A DNA stretch of 64,000 nt from Anthoceros angustus (Eukaryota > Streptophyta > Anthocerotopsida > Anthocerotales > Anthocerotaceae): positions 1-64,000 of the forward strand of contig MU008184.1 of assembly GCA_010909165.1 (NCBI GenBank), in the 5' to 3' direction. Shown here piece by piece: positions 34,601 through 44,825 of the stretch. How positions within the stretch are numbered: the first letter of the stretch is position 1; the number at the start of each line of letters is the position of its first letter. Made by a program: the position numbers and the translations under genes. The notes below the pieces were generated by a model that did not search any database, was not told the DNA's origin, and saw only the letters and a program-made list of their open reading frames with translations.

Positions 34601-35592
34601 TCATGCGAACATCCATCCGGTAACCCTTCGGCTCCCGTCGGAGGTTGAGTACTCCCCATCAAGTCTCTTCACAGCAACCTGATCACTTTTGGATCCGGGT
34701 CACAATGCGTATCTTCGCACTTTGATGCCACACTTTGCCGCTTGGCGTGCGATGCCTCCAAAGAGTTCCACGAGCACTATGCCGTCTTCCAGGTCGCCAT
34801 GTGATGACACAGGTGTTTAGGTCTAAGCAGGCTCAACCCTAGGCAAGAACTTACGAGTTCTCGGAGGACCTTTGGTCCTCTTGCACCATCCTCCACGGCT
34901 TTTGCGGCTCATTGCTGTCACCAGCTCCGTCCGGTGACTTGAAGAACCTCCTCAGGGTGGTTGCAACCTAGCTTTTCCTCCTCCTCGTGAAATCCTCCAT
35001 CGGTCGATTGCGGTTTAGACACACGAGAGGTTCAAGCACGTATGGCGTGTCCTTCCTCTGGCTTTGGGTAGGCGTTGGCAATGAGGTTCTCATGATCCTT
35101 GCCATGCGTAGAGGATGCGGGCAATCCGTTCATCGGTTTTGCTCCGGCTTCTCCGGCTGATCGATAGTAGCATCCGTCCACAAATCCACCATGACTCGAG
35201 TTTGTACAAGCGTCCGCTCAAAGACATCAAATGTATGCATCGGTGACCAAGCGGTGTACCTCGACAAAGGTGAAGTCTGGTTCTTGGTTTGAATGAAACC
35301 TTGACTTGTCACCCCAACACATGCTCCGTGGTCCAGTGATGCGGATCTTCCACTTGGTTTCCTTCAACCTTTCTTGGTGGAGACCGCGCTTCCTTCACTC
35401 TTCTTCCAACGCGATCACCGTGCTCGGTGTCAATCAACACCCTCCTTGGTGCGAATCCATTGATTTCAATGTGCCTCTCGATTGTTGACCAAAGTCATCC
35501 CCACTCGCGTGGTATGTCGCAGTCCCAGTCGACTGTTGGATGGACTCACGTGGAGCTCACGCACTCGATTCTCGTCTCGCCTGCAGGTTCTC

Positions 35593-35985
35593 CTAGTGGT
35601 GTGTCATGGTCACTTGTTGAGCCGAAGTCGCTCTCAAGTAGAGTTGGAGCCTCTCTATCTCCCACTCGTGGTCCTCGATCCTTCCTTGGAGAAGCCCGTT
35701 CCTTTCTTCCACTATCTGGAGCCGTAGCTCCAGGGTCTCCTTCTGGCCCTCCATGTCCTGGGGCGCCTCTCCCACCTCTTGGAGTTGCATCCGAAGGTCC
35801 CCCAGCTCCCTCAGCCGCACCTCCATTTTTGCCCCATAGGCCATGCGTGCTTGCTTTGCCTCCTCTGTATTCCCATCGGACACATGACGAATGCCAAAGA
35901 GTGCGTGGGGAGTATCGCCTGTGGGTGTTGGTTCAAGCGAGTTCACAACTACCGACTCAGAGTAGGCCGCAAGTGAACATACCAC
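35593..35985 (-). pseudogene. coiled-coil frame interrupted by the copia insertion
   Basis: The minus strand encodes an N-terminal part with SLAAYSESVVVNSLEPTPTG followed by a strongly helical segment (KMEVRLRELGDLRMQLQEVG, ETLELRLQIVEERNGLLQGR). Its upstream end is cut at the copia target site at 35,985. The continuation lies beyond the element, at 42,290 and rightwards, where the minus strand reads QPTSFPGHLLEM. It may be another gypsy accessory frame; the family is unrecognised. Confidence 0.4.
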
Positions 35986-35989
35986 AACG

Positions 35990-36158
35990 TGTTAGGAATA
36001 GCCGATATATTGCTTAGCCATCTCAAACAAAGCACCTCTTCACGAGCTCTTCACACACACTAATTGCTCGGTCAGGTTCTCGTGGCATACACCTTGCAAA
36101 GTAGTGTGTTCCCTTTAATCAGCTTCTTTCCTTCATTTCTTGGTTCTGCACGATCACA
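35990..36158 (+). repeat. 5' LTR of the copia element
   Basis: TGTTAGGAATAGCC to GATCACA; aligns with 42,116-42,289 through CATCTCAAACA, CTCTTCACACAC, CTCGTGGCATACACCTTGCA and TTCTTTCCTTC. Confidence 0.9.
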
Positions 36159-36174
36159 TTGAGTATCGTGAGCA
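36159..36174 (+). promoter_or_regulatory. degenerate primer-binding site, initiator tRNA-Met type
   Basis: TTGAGTATCGTGAGCA directly follows the 5' LTR. It keeps most of TGGTATCAGAGC, the usual copia site complementary to tRNA-iMet. Confidence 0.6.
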
Positions 36175-36439
36175 CATTTTGAAGTCCTCCTACTTTACCG
36201 CACCTCTCTAATCATGGCGGTAAGGAAGAGAGAGGACCGTGTTGCATCTCAAAGAGAGTTCCAACCGATTGCTGCAGACTACGTGAGGCTGGCAGAGAGT
36301 CCGGAGGTCCTCATGCCTCTATTGCCAGCGGTTTGATCTCGAGTGTGGCATCCCGACATGTATAGAAATAATTCTCTCAAACCGGAGGTTAACGCCTTAC
36401 CCCTTCACACAGTGCCCATCGGATCTCCTACTTTTTGAT

Positions 36440-37340
36440 AGGGATTGCTAGGCTCTAATTTCAAAAATTGCGTCATTCAAATGGGCGGTGCATCTTCTCA
36501 AGTTTCTCGCACCTACTAAGTAGACAAACTCACTATCCTGAATTATAGCATATGGAACATCAAGATAGAGATGCTTCTCAAAAGGTCTGAATTGTGGCGA
36601 GTGGTAGATGGCACTGAACCGATCCCGGCAAGGCCGATCTCTCCCGCTCAAGCCGCCAAATTTAAGCGACAAAGCGATCCGAAATCCTCCTCCAACGGGT
36701 GGAGACAACCGCATCAAGTAAGTCGAGTTACAAAAGACCTCCAAAGAGGTCTGGGACAAGCTCAAGGCCTCCTACCTTCGGTAATCGAGCACCACCTCAT
36801 GTGTTAGCGCCACCGTGAAATTGGTGAAGTCTTCAACTCTCGAAGGCGGCCTTCCGTTCTTGGAGAATTTGGTCCTCACAGGCGGCGCGCCTTGACCTCG
36901 ATGTTCCTCCACCCTGTGAAAATGATCCTTCTCTGTGCTTTGCCACTGTTAGTCCTTTCACCACACAAGGGTGTCGCTTCCACCAATCACCGAGCTCATT
37001 GGCAAGGATTCTCAAGGAGGTCCTCCATGTGGCCTCCTCCTCAATCCAAAGGCAGACGCTATCAAAGCCCGGCCGCCTTCTTTTCTGCAGGATTCACATA
37101 AGCCCGGATCAACACCAGCAGGCTGCAAATATTTTACAACCCTAATCCAAAGGCCGCTTCAGATTGCTTCAAGTGGGCGAAGCGGCTCTCTCACGAGGCC
37201 CAAGATCATCTGCCACTACTGCCACAAGCCCAACCACACCTCTCCAGAGTGTCGGAAGAAAGCCCGTGACAAGGCCAATGGCACGCTCAAGCCCCAAGCC
37301 AATGCAGCCACCTCTCCTGGTACCTTGCATTTGTTTTCAT
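36440..37340 (+). pseudogene. copia gag with zinc knuckle
   Basis: The start of capsid is legible near 36,540-36,610 (a NYSIWNIKIEMLLKRSELWR segment, typical of UBN2-type gag), followed by a VWDKLKASYL block near 36,750 in another frame. The nucleocapsid knuckle CHYCHKPNHTSPEC, spacing C-X2-C-X4-H-X4-C, is at 37,211-37,252. Several frameshifts separate these blocks. Confidence 0.8.
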
Positions 37341-37416
37341 AACAATGCGGATCACTGCCAAGAGGACACTTGGTACTGGACATCGTGCCACAATTACCAC
37401 AGACAAGTGTTACCAC

Positions 37417-40165
37417 GACGGAGTGGTTCTCCGACACCTACTCCACTGCCCTAACTCCTTTCAAAGTCTTCATGGGTGACAATGCATCTCATGAGGCCAT
37501 TGGTTTTGGCACTGTATCTCTGAGGTTGAACACAGGGCACCTTACACCATTGGTCAATGTGTTTCACGTCCCTGCCTTAGCCCGCAATTTGGTCTCAGTA
37601 TGCCAAGCCACAAAAAATGGCAGCAGCTTAGAATTTTTCTATGATCATTGCCTTGTCAAAACCACCATTCTTTGGTGAGTCGTGATCGTTAGATGTCCCT
37701 TGTGAAGGCCGGCTCTGCACTTTAGGTGTCGCATTTCAGTTAATTTGATCACTTCTACTCACGACATTACTATTGCAATTGACACATTAATTACCGGCAT
37801 CACCGGGTTGGACACCCAAATATACAAGCAACGATGAGCTCTCCAAACCAAGTGTTGAAGTTAATCCCGCCAGCCTCCCTTCTGTGATCTTCCTCTTTGT
37901 GAGAGCTGTGTGATGGGTAGTCATCACAAGACTCCCTTTCCAAAAAGAGTCACCACTACACCTGAAGGTCTTCTCGATGTGGTTGTCCTCGATCGTGCAG
38001 CGCGGCCCTAATGCAAACACAAACCCCCGGAGCGCCTAGTACCTTACGCCTGGCTTTTATGGACCCCGCAAACCAAAGTATTACAATCCCTTACTTTTTG
38101 AGACAAAAATCAGAAGTCTTTCCTAGCTTTCAAAAGTACAAGCCTCTTGTGGAGAATCAAATTTAGCCGCATGAGATCAAAACCCTCCGACCGATGATGG
38201 GAGAGGTATACCTCTATGAATTTGCATTTCGCCACACATGGCATAAAACGAGAGTTCACCATACCAGGCACCTCAGAGCAAAATGGCAATGCTGAAAATA
38301 AAAATAGAAATCTGCTAAACACTGCACGTAGCTTGCTTCACACTGCTAGCTTGCCTCACACATATTGGGCGTAGGCAAACCAACACTGCTTGTTGATAAA
38401 AACGGCTGCCTGCTGCTGCCTCCCATGGCTCACACCATCGTCAGTGTTTTGGCACAATAGGCGCCGACCTTTCACATTTACGCATTTTTGGCTTGCCCCG
38501 CTTTCTCACACGCCCTCGATGACAAGCGAAGAAACTAGATGCTAAGTCGTAGGAAATGTTTTCCTGTATGGTGAGGATCAGTGGTGTCAAGGCCTATCGG
38601 CCCTCCTCACCGACACTCTCCGTTTCATACCGAATGTCATCTTCAATGAAGATGCTCTCCTTCCACCGTGGGGGACAGCCCCTCCACGGGCCAAGCCCAC
38701 CTTCACATCCAATTTCACCAGACCAACTTCCCACCATTGTGGAAAATGTCATCGCTGAGGAAGGCCCCTTTGGCACCTCCAATCACCGTGCCACATTACA
38801 AGATATGGACCCTAATAAGACGGAGTGGTTCTCAACCTACTCCTTACGCCTCTAACTGGGCCTTTCAAAGTCTTGACTGGAAGTGATAAATGTATCCTGC
38901 GAGGCCATTGGTTTTGTATGTCTAAAGGTTGAATTACGGAGCTGCCACCATTGGTCAATGTGTTTCACGTCCCATAGCCACTAATTTGGTCTCGATGCCA
39001 AGCCACAAAATGGCGTGACTTAGAATTTTTCTATGATCATTGCCTTGTCAAAACCACCATTGCTGGTGAGTCGGTGACTGTTAGATGTCCCCAGGAAGGC
39101 TGTCTCTACCCCTTAGGTGTCGGCATTTCCGACAATTTCTTGCCTTTCTACGACATTACTAATTCTGCGGTGACACAATTAGCATCACTGGTGGACACCC
39201 AAACATACAACGTATGAAGGCTCTCCAAACCAAGTGTGGCCCAAATCATGACTCCTTTCCGAGGATCTTCCTCATGAGTCATGTGATGGGTAGTCATCAC
39301 AAGACTCCTTTCCAAAAGAGTCACCACTACACCAAGGTCTTCGATGTGGTTGTCTCTCTCGATGCAGCGGCCCTATGCAAACACTAATAAACCCCGCATG
39401 GAGGCCAAAATGTACCTTACGCTCTTTTATGGACCCCAATATCCAGTATTACATAATCCCTTACTTTTTGAGACAAAAATCAGAAGTCTTTCCTAGCTTT
39501 CAAAAGTACAAGCCTCTTGTGGAGAATCAAATTTAGGCCGCAGATCAAAACACTCCGAAACCGCAAGTGCAGAGGATTAAGATGCATCCTCTATGAATTA
39601 TAGAGCATTTATCACACATGGCATAAAACGAGAGTTCACCATACCAGGCACCTCAGAGCAAAATGGCAATGCTGAAAATAAAAATAGAAATCTGCTAAAC
39701 ACTGCACGTAGCTTGCTTCACACTGCTAGCTTGCCTCACACATATTGGGCAGAGGCAGTCAACACTGCTTGTTACTTGCAAAATCGCTTGCCTAGCTCCG
39801 CCCTCCATGGCCTCACACCATATCAGGTTTGGCACAATAGGCAGCCAGACCTTTCACATTTACGCATTTTTGGCTGCCCTGCTTTCTCACACGTTCCCGA
39901 TGACAAGCGAAAGAAACTAGATGCTAAGTCAGAGAAATGTTTTCTCCTCGGGTATGGTGAGGATCAAGGTGTCAAGGCCTATCGGCCCTCCTCACCGACA
40001 CTCTCCGTTTCATACCGAATGTCATCTTCAATGAAGATGCTCTCCTTCCACCGTGGGTGCCCTCCACCGGCCAAGCCCACCTTCACATCCAATTTCACCG
40101 TGACATTCAACCGCCACCATTGTGGAAAATGTCATCAGTGAGGAAGTGTCTCCTTTGGCACCTCC
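37417..40165 (+). repeat. 1.4-kb tandem duplication inside the copia element
   Basis: Unit A (37,417-38,818) and unit B (38,819-about 40,165) both run from GACGGAGTGGTTCT through a shared GGAGAATCAAATTTAG (38,150 and 39,520), AACGAGAGTTCACCATACCA and ACCATTGTGGAAAATGTCATC (38,733 and 40,117). The offset varies from about 1,370 to 1,402 bp because of small indels. Each unit covers protease to the integrase C-terminus. Unit B keeps the better integrase frame. Confidence 0.92.
39593..40141 (+). pseudogene. copia integrase, best-preserved part
   Basis: This is the C-terminal half of the integrase core. GTSEQNGNAENKNRNLL contains the catalytic glutamate, followed by HTYWAEAVNTACYLQNRLPS, GLTPYQVWHNRQPDLSHLRI and the KCFLLGYG block. 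The upstream HHCC finger is legible only in pieces, for example GHPNIQAT near 37,811 and CESCVMGSHHKTPFPK near 37,908 in unit A. The frame ends at 40,141 in sequence linking to RT. Confidence 0.85.
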
Positions 40166-40270
40166 ACAGGTAGTACCTCGGCGGCTCACAAGTAGTACAC
40201 CGAGTACCCATGTGGCGTCCCTCAAGGGCTCCAGCCGACCGCCCACTCCACTGCATCCCTTGCAACACTT

Positions 40271-41773
40271 TTGGCCGAAAGGACATGGGCGGCAGAGGTT
40301 CCCCTTCCCGATTCAGAATCTGAAGATGAGTTCTTCACTCCTGATGGTGGTACCCCTTACTCTACTCCCTTTCCCTCACCAGTTCACCCTGCAGCTGCAC
40401 CATCATCAAATGCAGCTCCTCGTGTCTCCCTTAGAGCAAACAAGGGTCAATTTACTTCTACAAAGTATCGTGATGAGGCATATTTCACCTCTCAAGCATT
40501 GCTTGGTCAGAGTGCTGAATTACCATCATATAGTGAAGCTCTAAGTGGTCCAGAATCCATACAGTGGAAGGAAGCAATAGACTCTGAATATGCTTCTCTC
40601 ATCCACAACAAAACCTGGCAGCTTGTAGACAAACCTCCCAACAGATCTGTGGTCACATGCAAGTGGGTCCTTAAGAAGAAGTACAATGCTGATGGTAGCC
40701 TTAACAAATACAAGGCTAGGCTAGTTGCTAGGGGCTTCTCGCAAAAAGAAGGTCTAGACTACAATGAGACCTTCAGCCCTGTCATCAAAATGACATCTCT
40801 CCGAGTCCTAATAGCTCTAGCTGCCATTCATCATCTCCATCTACACCAACTAGATGTCCAAACCGCATTTCTGAATGGACACTTGCGTGAGGAGATCTAC
40901 ATGACCCAACCTGAAGGCTACATCCAACAATCAAGCCCAACTAAGGTATGCCGACTGCTTCGCACCATCTACGGCCTGAAGCAATCGCCTCGGATGTGGT
41001 ATGAACGCCTACACAACTTCTTATTGTCACTTGGTTATGTTAGATGCACATCAGACTCCAATGTCTATGTCAAACGCAGCTCAGATTTATTTGTGATACT
41101 AGGTATCTACGTAGACGATATTCCTATCATGTCAAACAATTTGGCCTACCTAGCACAAGCCAAAGCAGCCCTAGCTGCAGAGTTTTCCATGACGGATGGG
41201 GGGGAATTATCCTACATCCTAGGCATGCAAGTGCAACACAATAAATCTGCAGGCACTATCACTTTAGTGCAGGAAAAGTACATAAGTGATGTCTTAGCTA
41301 GGTATAACATGTCAAACTGCAAGCCCGTAGCCACTCCCATGGAAGCTGGTGTCAAGCTTTCTAAAGACATGGAACCTTGCACTGAGGAAGAAAAGCTAAG
41401 TATGTCACAAGTACCCTATTCCAGTTTGTGTGGAAGTGTCCTTCACGGTTCTAACATGACCAGGGTAGACCTTGCCTACACCTCAAGCAATTTGGCACAG
41501 TACATGGCCAATCCTGGCCCTCGTCACTGGACATCAGGCAAGAGGGCTCTTAGGTATATGAAAGGCAGCTCAACTCTTGGGATTCGCTATGGAGGTAAAC
41601 AAGTTTCCAAAGAGCAACATCAGCTTTGTGGGTGGTCAGATTCGGACTGGGCTGGCGACACCGACTCAAGGAGGTCTACCACAGGATACGTCTTCACCCT
41701 TGGTGGCGGTGCAGTCTCCTGGCGTTCTCGCAAGCAATCCACTGTGGCGCTTTCGTCCACTGAAGCAGAATAA
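40271..41773 (+). pseudogene. copia reverse transcriptase and start of RNase H
   Basis: A 500-codon open frame with a full copia RT: CKWVLKKKYNADGSLNKYKA, ARGFSQKEGLDYNETFSPV, LDVQTAFLNGHLREEIYM, YGLKQSPRMWYERL and the polymerase motif YVDD at residues 280-283. It continues into RNase H (CGWSDSDWAGDTDSRRSTTG). It ends exactly where a tyrosine is expected: STEAE is followed by TAA at 41,771, and the next codons read MAAADAVKD. The frame's first methionine is arbitrary; the original polyprotein was continuous with integrase. Confidence 0.95.
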
Positions 41774-42121
41774 ATGGCTGCTGCTGATGCAGTCAAAGAT
41801 TGCCTCTTCATTCGTATGCTGCTTGCAGAGATTGGCTTCCCGTGCTCCGGACCTGTTCCCCTCTTCTGCGACAACCAAAGCTGTATAGCTCTAACTGAGA
41901 ATCCTCGGTTTCACGATAGGAGCAAACATATTGCTCTTAGGTACCACTTCCTGCGCGAGAAGGTTGAAGCTGGAGAAGTTACCTTGCGTTTTTGCTCCAC
42001 CACTGATCAATGGGCAGACATGCTGACCAAGGCTCTTCCTCGAACCAAGCTTGAAGCCTGCGCTGCAGGAGTTGGTCTCGTTTCTACATCATCGACTGTT
42101 TCGATGAAGGGGGGGTGTTAG
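41774..42121 (+). pseudogene. copia RNase H, C-terminal part after the nonsense codon
   Basis: Same frame as the RT, resuming after the TAA. It has MAAADAVKDCLFIRMLLAEI, LFCDNQSCIALTENPRFHDR (with the catalytic Asp in CDNQS), SKHIALRYHFLREKV and DMLTKALPR, which are classical copia RNase H. The stop (TAG in TGTTAG) lies just inside the 3' LTR. Confidence 0.95.
42105..42115 (+). promoter_or_regulatory. polypurine tract of the copia element
   Basis: GAAGGGGGGG immediately before TGTTAG of the 3' LTR; primes plus-strand DNA synthesis in this family. Confidence 0.85.
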
Positions 42122-42289
42122 AATAGCTGACATATTCTAGTTAGCTTTCATCTCAAACAACACCTCTTCACGACTCTTCACACACGCACCTGTTCGGTCG
42201 TGCCCTCTCGTGGCATACACCTTGCAGCAGGTGTTCCCCTTAATTCAGTTCTTTCCTTCGCTCTCTCTTGGTTCCTGCATAGCGTCACA
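42116..42289 (+). repeat. 3' LTR of the copia element
   Basis: TGTTAGAATAGC to GCGTCACA, followed by the target-site copy CAACG. Confidence 0.9.
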
Positions 42290-42294
42290 CAACG

Positions 42295-44825
42295 GCATTT
42301 CCAGGAGGTGGCCTGGGAACGAGGTTGGTTGTTGGACATCGTTCGTGCCTCGAGAGCTTCCTTGGACGCGAGTTCGAAAGGGCGGCTTTGGGCCCTGGGG
42401 GCTTGGAGATAAGGGCAGGTCCTCTAGTGATGGGGTTTGACTTATTGAGATTTTACCCAAGGTAATTAGAAGCAATAAGCTAGCGCGGGAGGCACGAAAC
42501 ATTCCCTCGGGATCGAACCAACTACTACACGATAACGGGTTATAGTGTGTATCCGGCTAGTCTGCTAGCAAAAGACGTTGCATAGTAATCAATAACATCA
42601 TATTACCTGAAACTATTTAGTTCTTCAGATCCTGTAGCAGGTTGCATCCGCCTTTCTTGTTTCCACACTCTTGTTGGAATGAACAATGGTAAAACAATGC
42701 TCATCGTTTTCTAGTTCGTACTTGTAATGAAAAGGGTATGAGGGTATCATTCTTGTGTATTACTTTGGAAAGCCCATTCTAATGATTGAAGTTGGACAAA
42801 ATGTGGTTGTGAACCCTTCGATTGCGTGTGTTGCCTATGTTGTCTCGTATGCAAAGGGGCTATTATTATAAAAGTCTGAAGCCCTTCAAGGCCGGGTGAC
42901 ATATGATCATTTGTTGCCTTCGTGTGCAAAAAGGGCTGGTTGAAGCCCTTCAGGGCCGCGAAATATATGGTCTTTGCCCCGCAATGGATCAAAGGCCTTT
43001 GACGGTCCTCTATGGTTAAAAAGCAGAAAAGTATAAGGCTGGAATGAAAAAAAAAAAAGGATTACTCGCCACCCCACTCAATGTTTGGGGGATGCCGGTT
43101 TGGAATGGGTTTAGTGTTGGTGGAGCGTGCGCGAAAAAGCTGATGAGAGTAGGGCCCTGGCCGGGTACCCTGTGCTCTCTTTTTGCGTGTTGCTGTCGCC
43201 CACGTCACGATATTCCTTCCAAAAGGGATGAAGTCTCCAGCAATCCAGTGTGTATGTCCTGGACACAGCACTGGCACTGGCACTGGCAGCGGCAGGCCCG
43301 GGGTCCGAGTCCAACTCCCAACCCATGGCCGGGAGTTGGAACCCGGATTGCCCTTGCCGAGAGATTCCATCAATGTTGCTTGGACATAGAAATCTACCAG
43401 GTCTAGAAATCCCCCGGTTATAGAGAGAGCAGAATGTAGGGCCCCAGGCTCTGATGGGGAGGGCCCTGATGAGGGCCCCTGGCCTGATGAGGGCCCTGGG
43501 CGTGGAGGCTGGAGCTCCCGATGCAGCAGAGTCCCACGCTCTACAGCACAGATCGGCCAGGACCAGCTTAATGCGGGCCAGTACCCAGCAGATCCGGGGC
43601 GATCCTGTGTCAGAGCCGAGCGCGACATTGATGGCCATGGCTGCCGCAGCCCGCTGCCCTAAATAACACATCCAGCTGTGACCTCTCCAGGCATCGCATC
43701 TCATCGTGAGTAGCTCAGGGTGTCGGGACTTCCACACTGTTGCTAGGGCAGCCTCATGATTCCCTTCCATGAAGCCGATCATCATCTCCCAACTGGCCCA
43801 ACCGGAAGGGAAGCAACGCTCCGCTGTAGCCTCCGCCTGTGCTCTTGGGCGTGAAGTGAACGCGTGCGGGTGGTGCCAGTGCCCGCTGCCCGTTGTACTG
43901 TGCAACACTTACTTATGTTTGTACATTTGTACATTGTTGTATGTACCGCGTCAGTAATTGCGACATCACGACAGCAGTATGCCAGGATTCCTGCCCCTGC
44001 CCCTCCCGATGGCCTTGGCGCCTGCTGTGTGAAAGAGCGGAATGGGGCGATATGGGAGTGGGAATGGAATCATTCACCACGCGGCTGATGAGATGGCTGA
44101 TGAAGATGGCGTTATAATTAATTAGGTACACAACTTTCTGATTCCTTTCCCTATGCAAGGGCCGTGTGTTGGGCTTGGCTGGCTAACGGTGCCGCGCCGC
44201 AGAGGGCCCTGTGCAGTGCGCACTCGCAGACGAAAGAGATGGAACATTTGAATTCCGAAAGCAGCAGGAGGAGCAGGAGGCAGGTGAAGGGAGCGGGGAG
44301 CGTGGGACGGGACGAAGGGCAGGGGAAACGGGAAACGGGGAAGGCAACAGTCGCGCGGTTAACGGGACTTCCGTCGGAGTAGGTGGGGTAACCTTACCTA
44401 CCACTGCCGTCCGTCCAGTGCCAGGCCGTCGTACCTGCAAGGTAAAAGTGCGGTGTAGATGAGCCAGAGGGAAGCGAGAGGGAGAGGGGGGCCCCCAGGA
44501 GTCGTCGTCGTCGACGAGTCGAGACTCGACCACAGTCATGACTAGTGCAGTCTAGTCGACTGGGGGCAGCGGCCCACGAGGGAGAGAGCGGAACGGAGCC
44601 TGGAGGGTGGGCTGGGCAGGCAGCCCAGGCCCAAAGGCGACGCAACGCAACGCAACGCCAGGGAAGGAAGGGAAGGGAAGGGAAGAGAACTGCGGAAGGG
44701 AAGGAAGAAGGAAGAAGGAAGAAGGGAAGGGAAGGGAAGGAAAGGCATGGTACCTGGCTGGCGCGGGTGCAACAGGTACGGAAGGAAGTCGCAGCACCGG
44801 GCATCCATCAACGGCGGCACGGGCC
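42295..44825. other. intergenic stretch with one long, doubtful open frame
   Basis: No gene I can defend. A minus-strand frame at 43,111-43,908 (265 codons) has phrases such as SWEMMIGFMEGNHEAALATV and AINVALGSDTGSPRICWVLA, but no recognised domain, and a second minus-strand frame (43,062-43,628) overlaps it. GC-rich sequence makes long chance frames likely. Bases 43,266-43,292 are a CTGGCA repeat. Bases 44,640-44,750 are an A/G-only tract (GGGAAGGAAGGGAAGGG type), probably promoter or leader of the trihelix gene to the right. Confidence 0.35.

Larger units (their letters stand above)
35990..42289 (+). mobile_element. Ty1/copia LTR retrotransposon with 5-bp target duplication
   Basis: LTRs of 169 and 174 bp (35,990-36,158 and 42,116-42,289) start TGTTAG and end CACA. 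The element is flanked by the 5-bp duplication CAACG (35,985-35,989 and 42,290-42,294). Inside are a degenerate initiator-Met-tRNA primer site, gag with UBN2-type start and CCHC knuckle, protease, integrase, RT and RNase H in copia order, and a polypurine tract. A 1.4-kb internal tandem duplication and a stop codon in RNase H make it non-autonomous. Confidence 0.93.
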
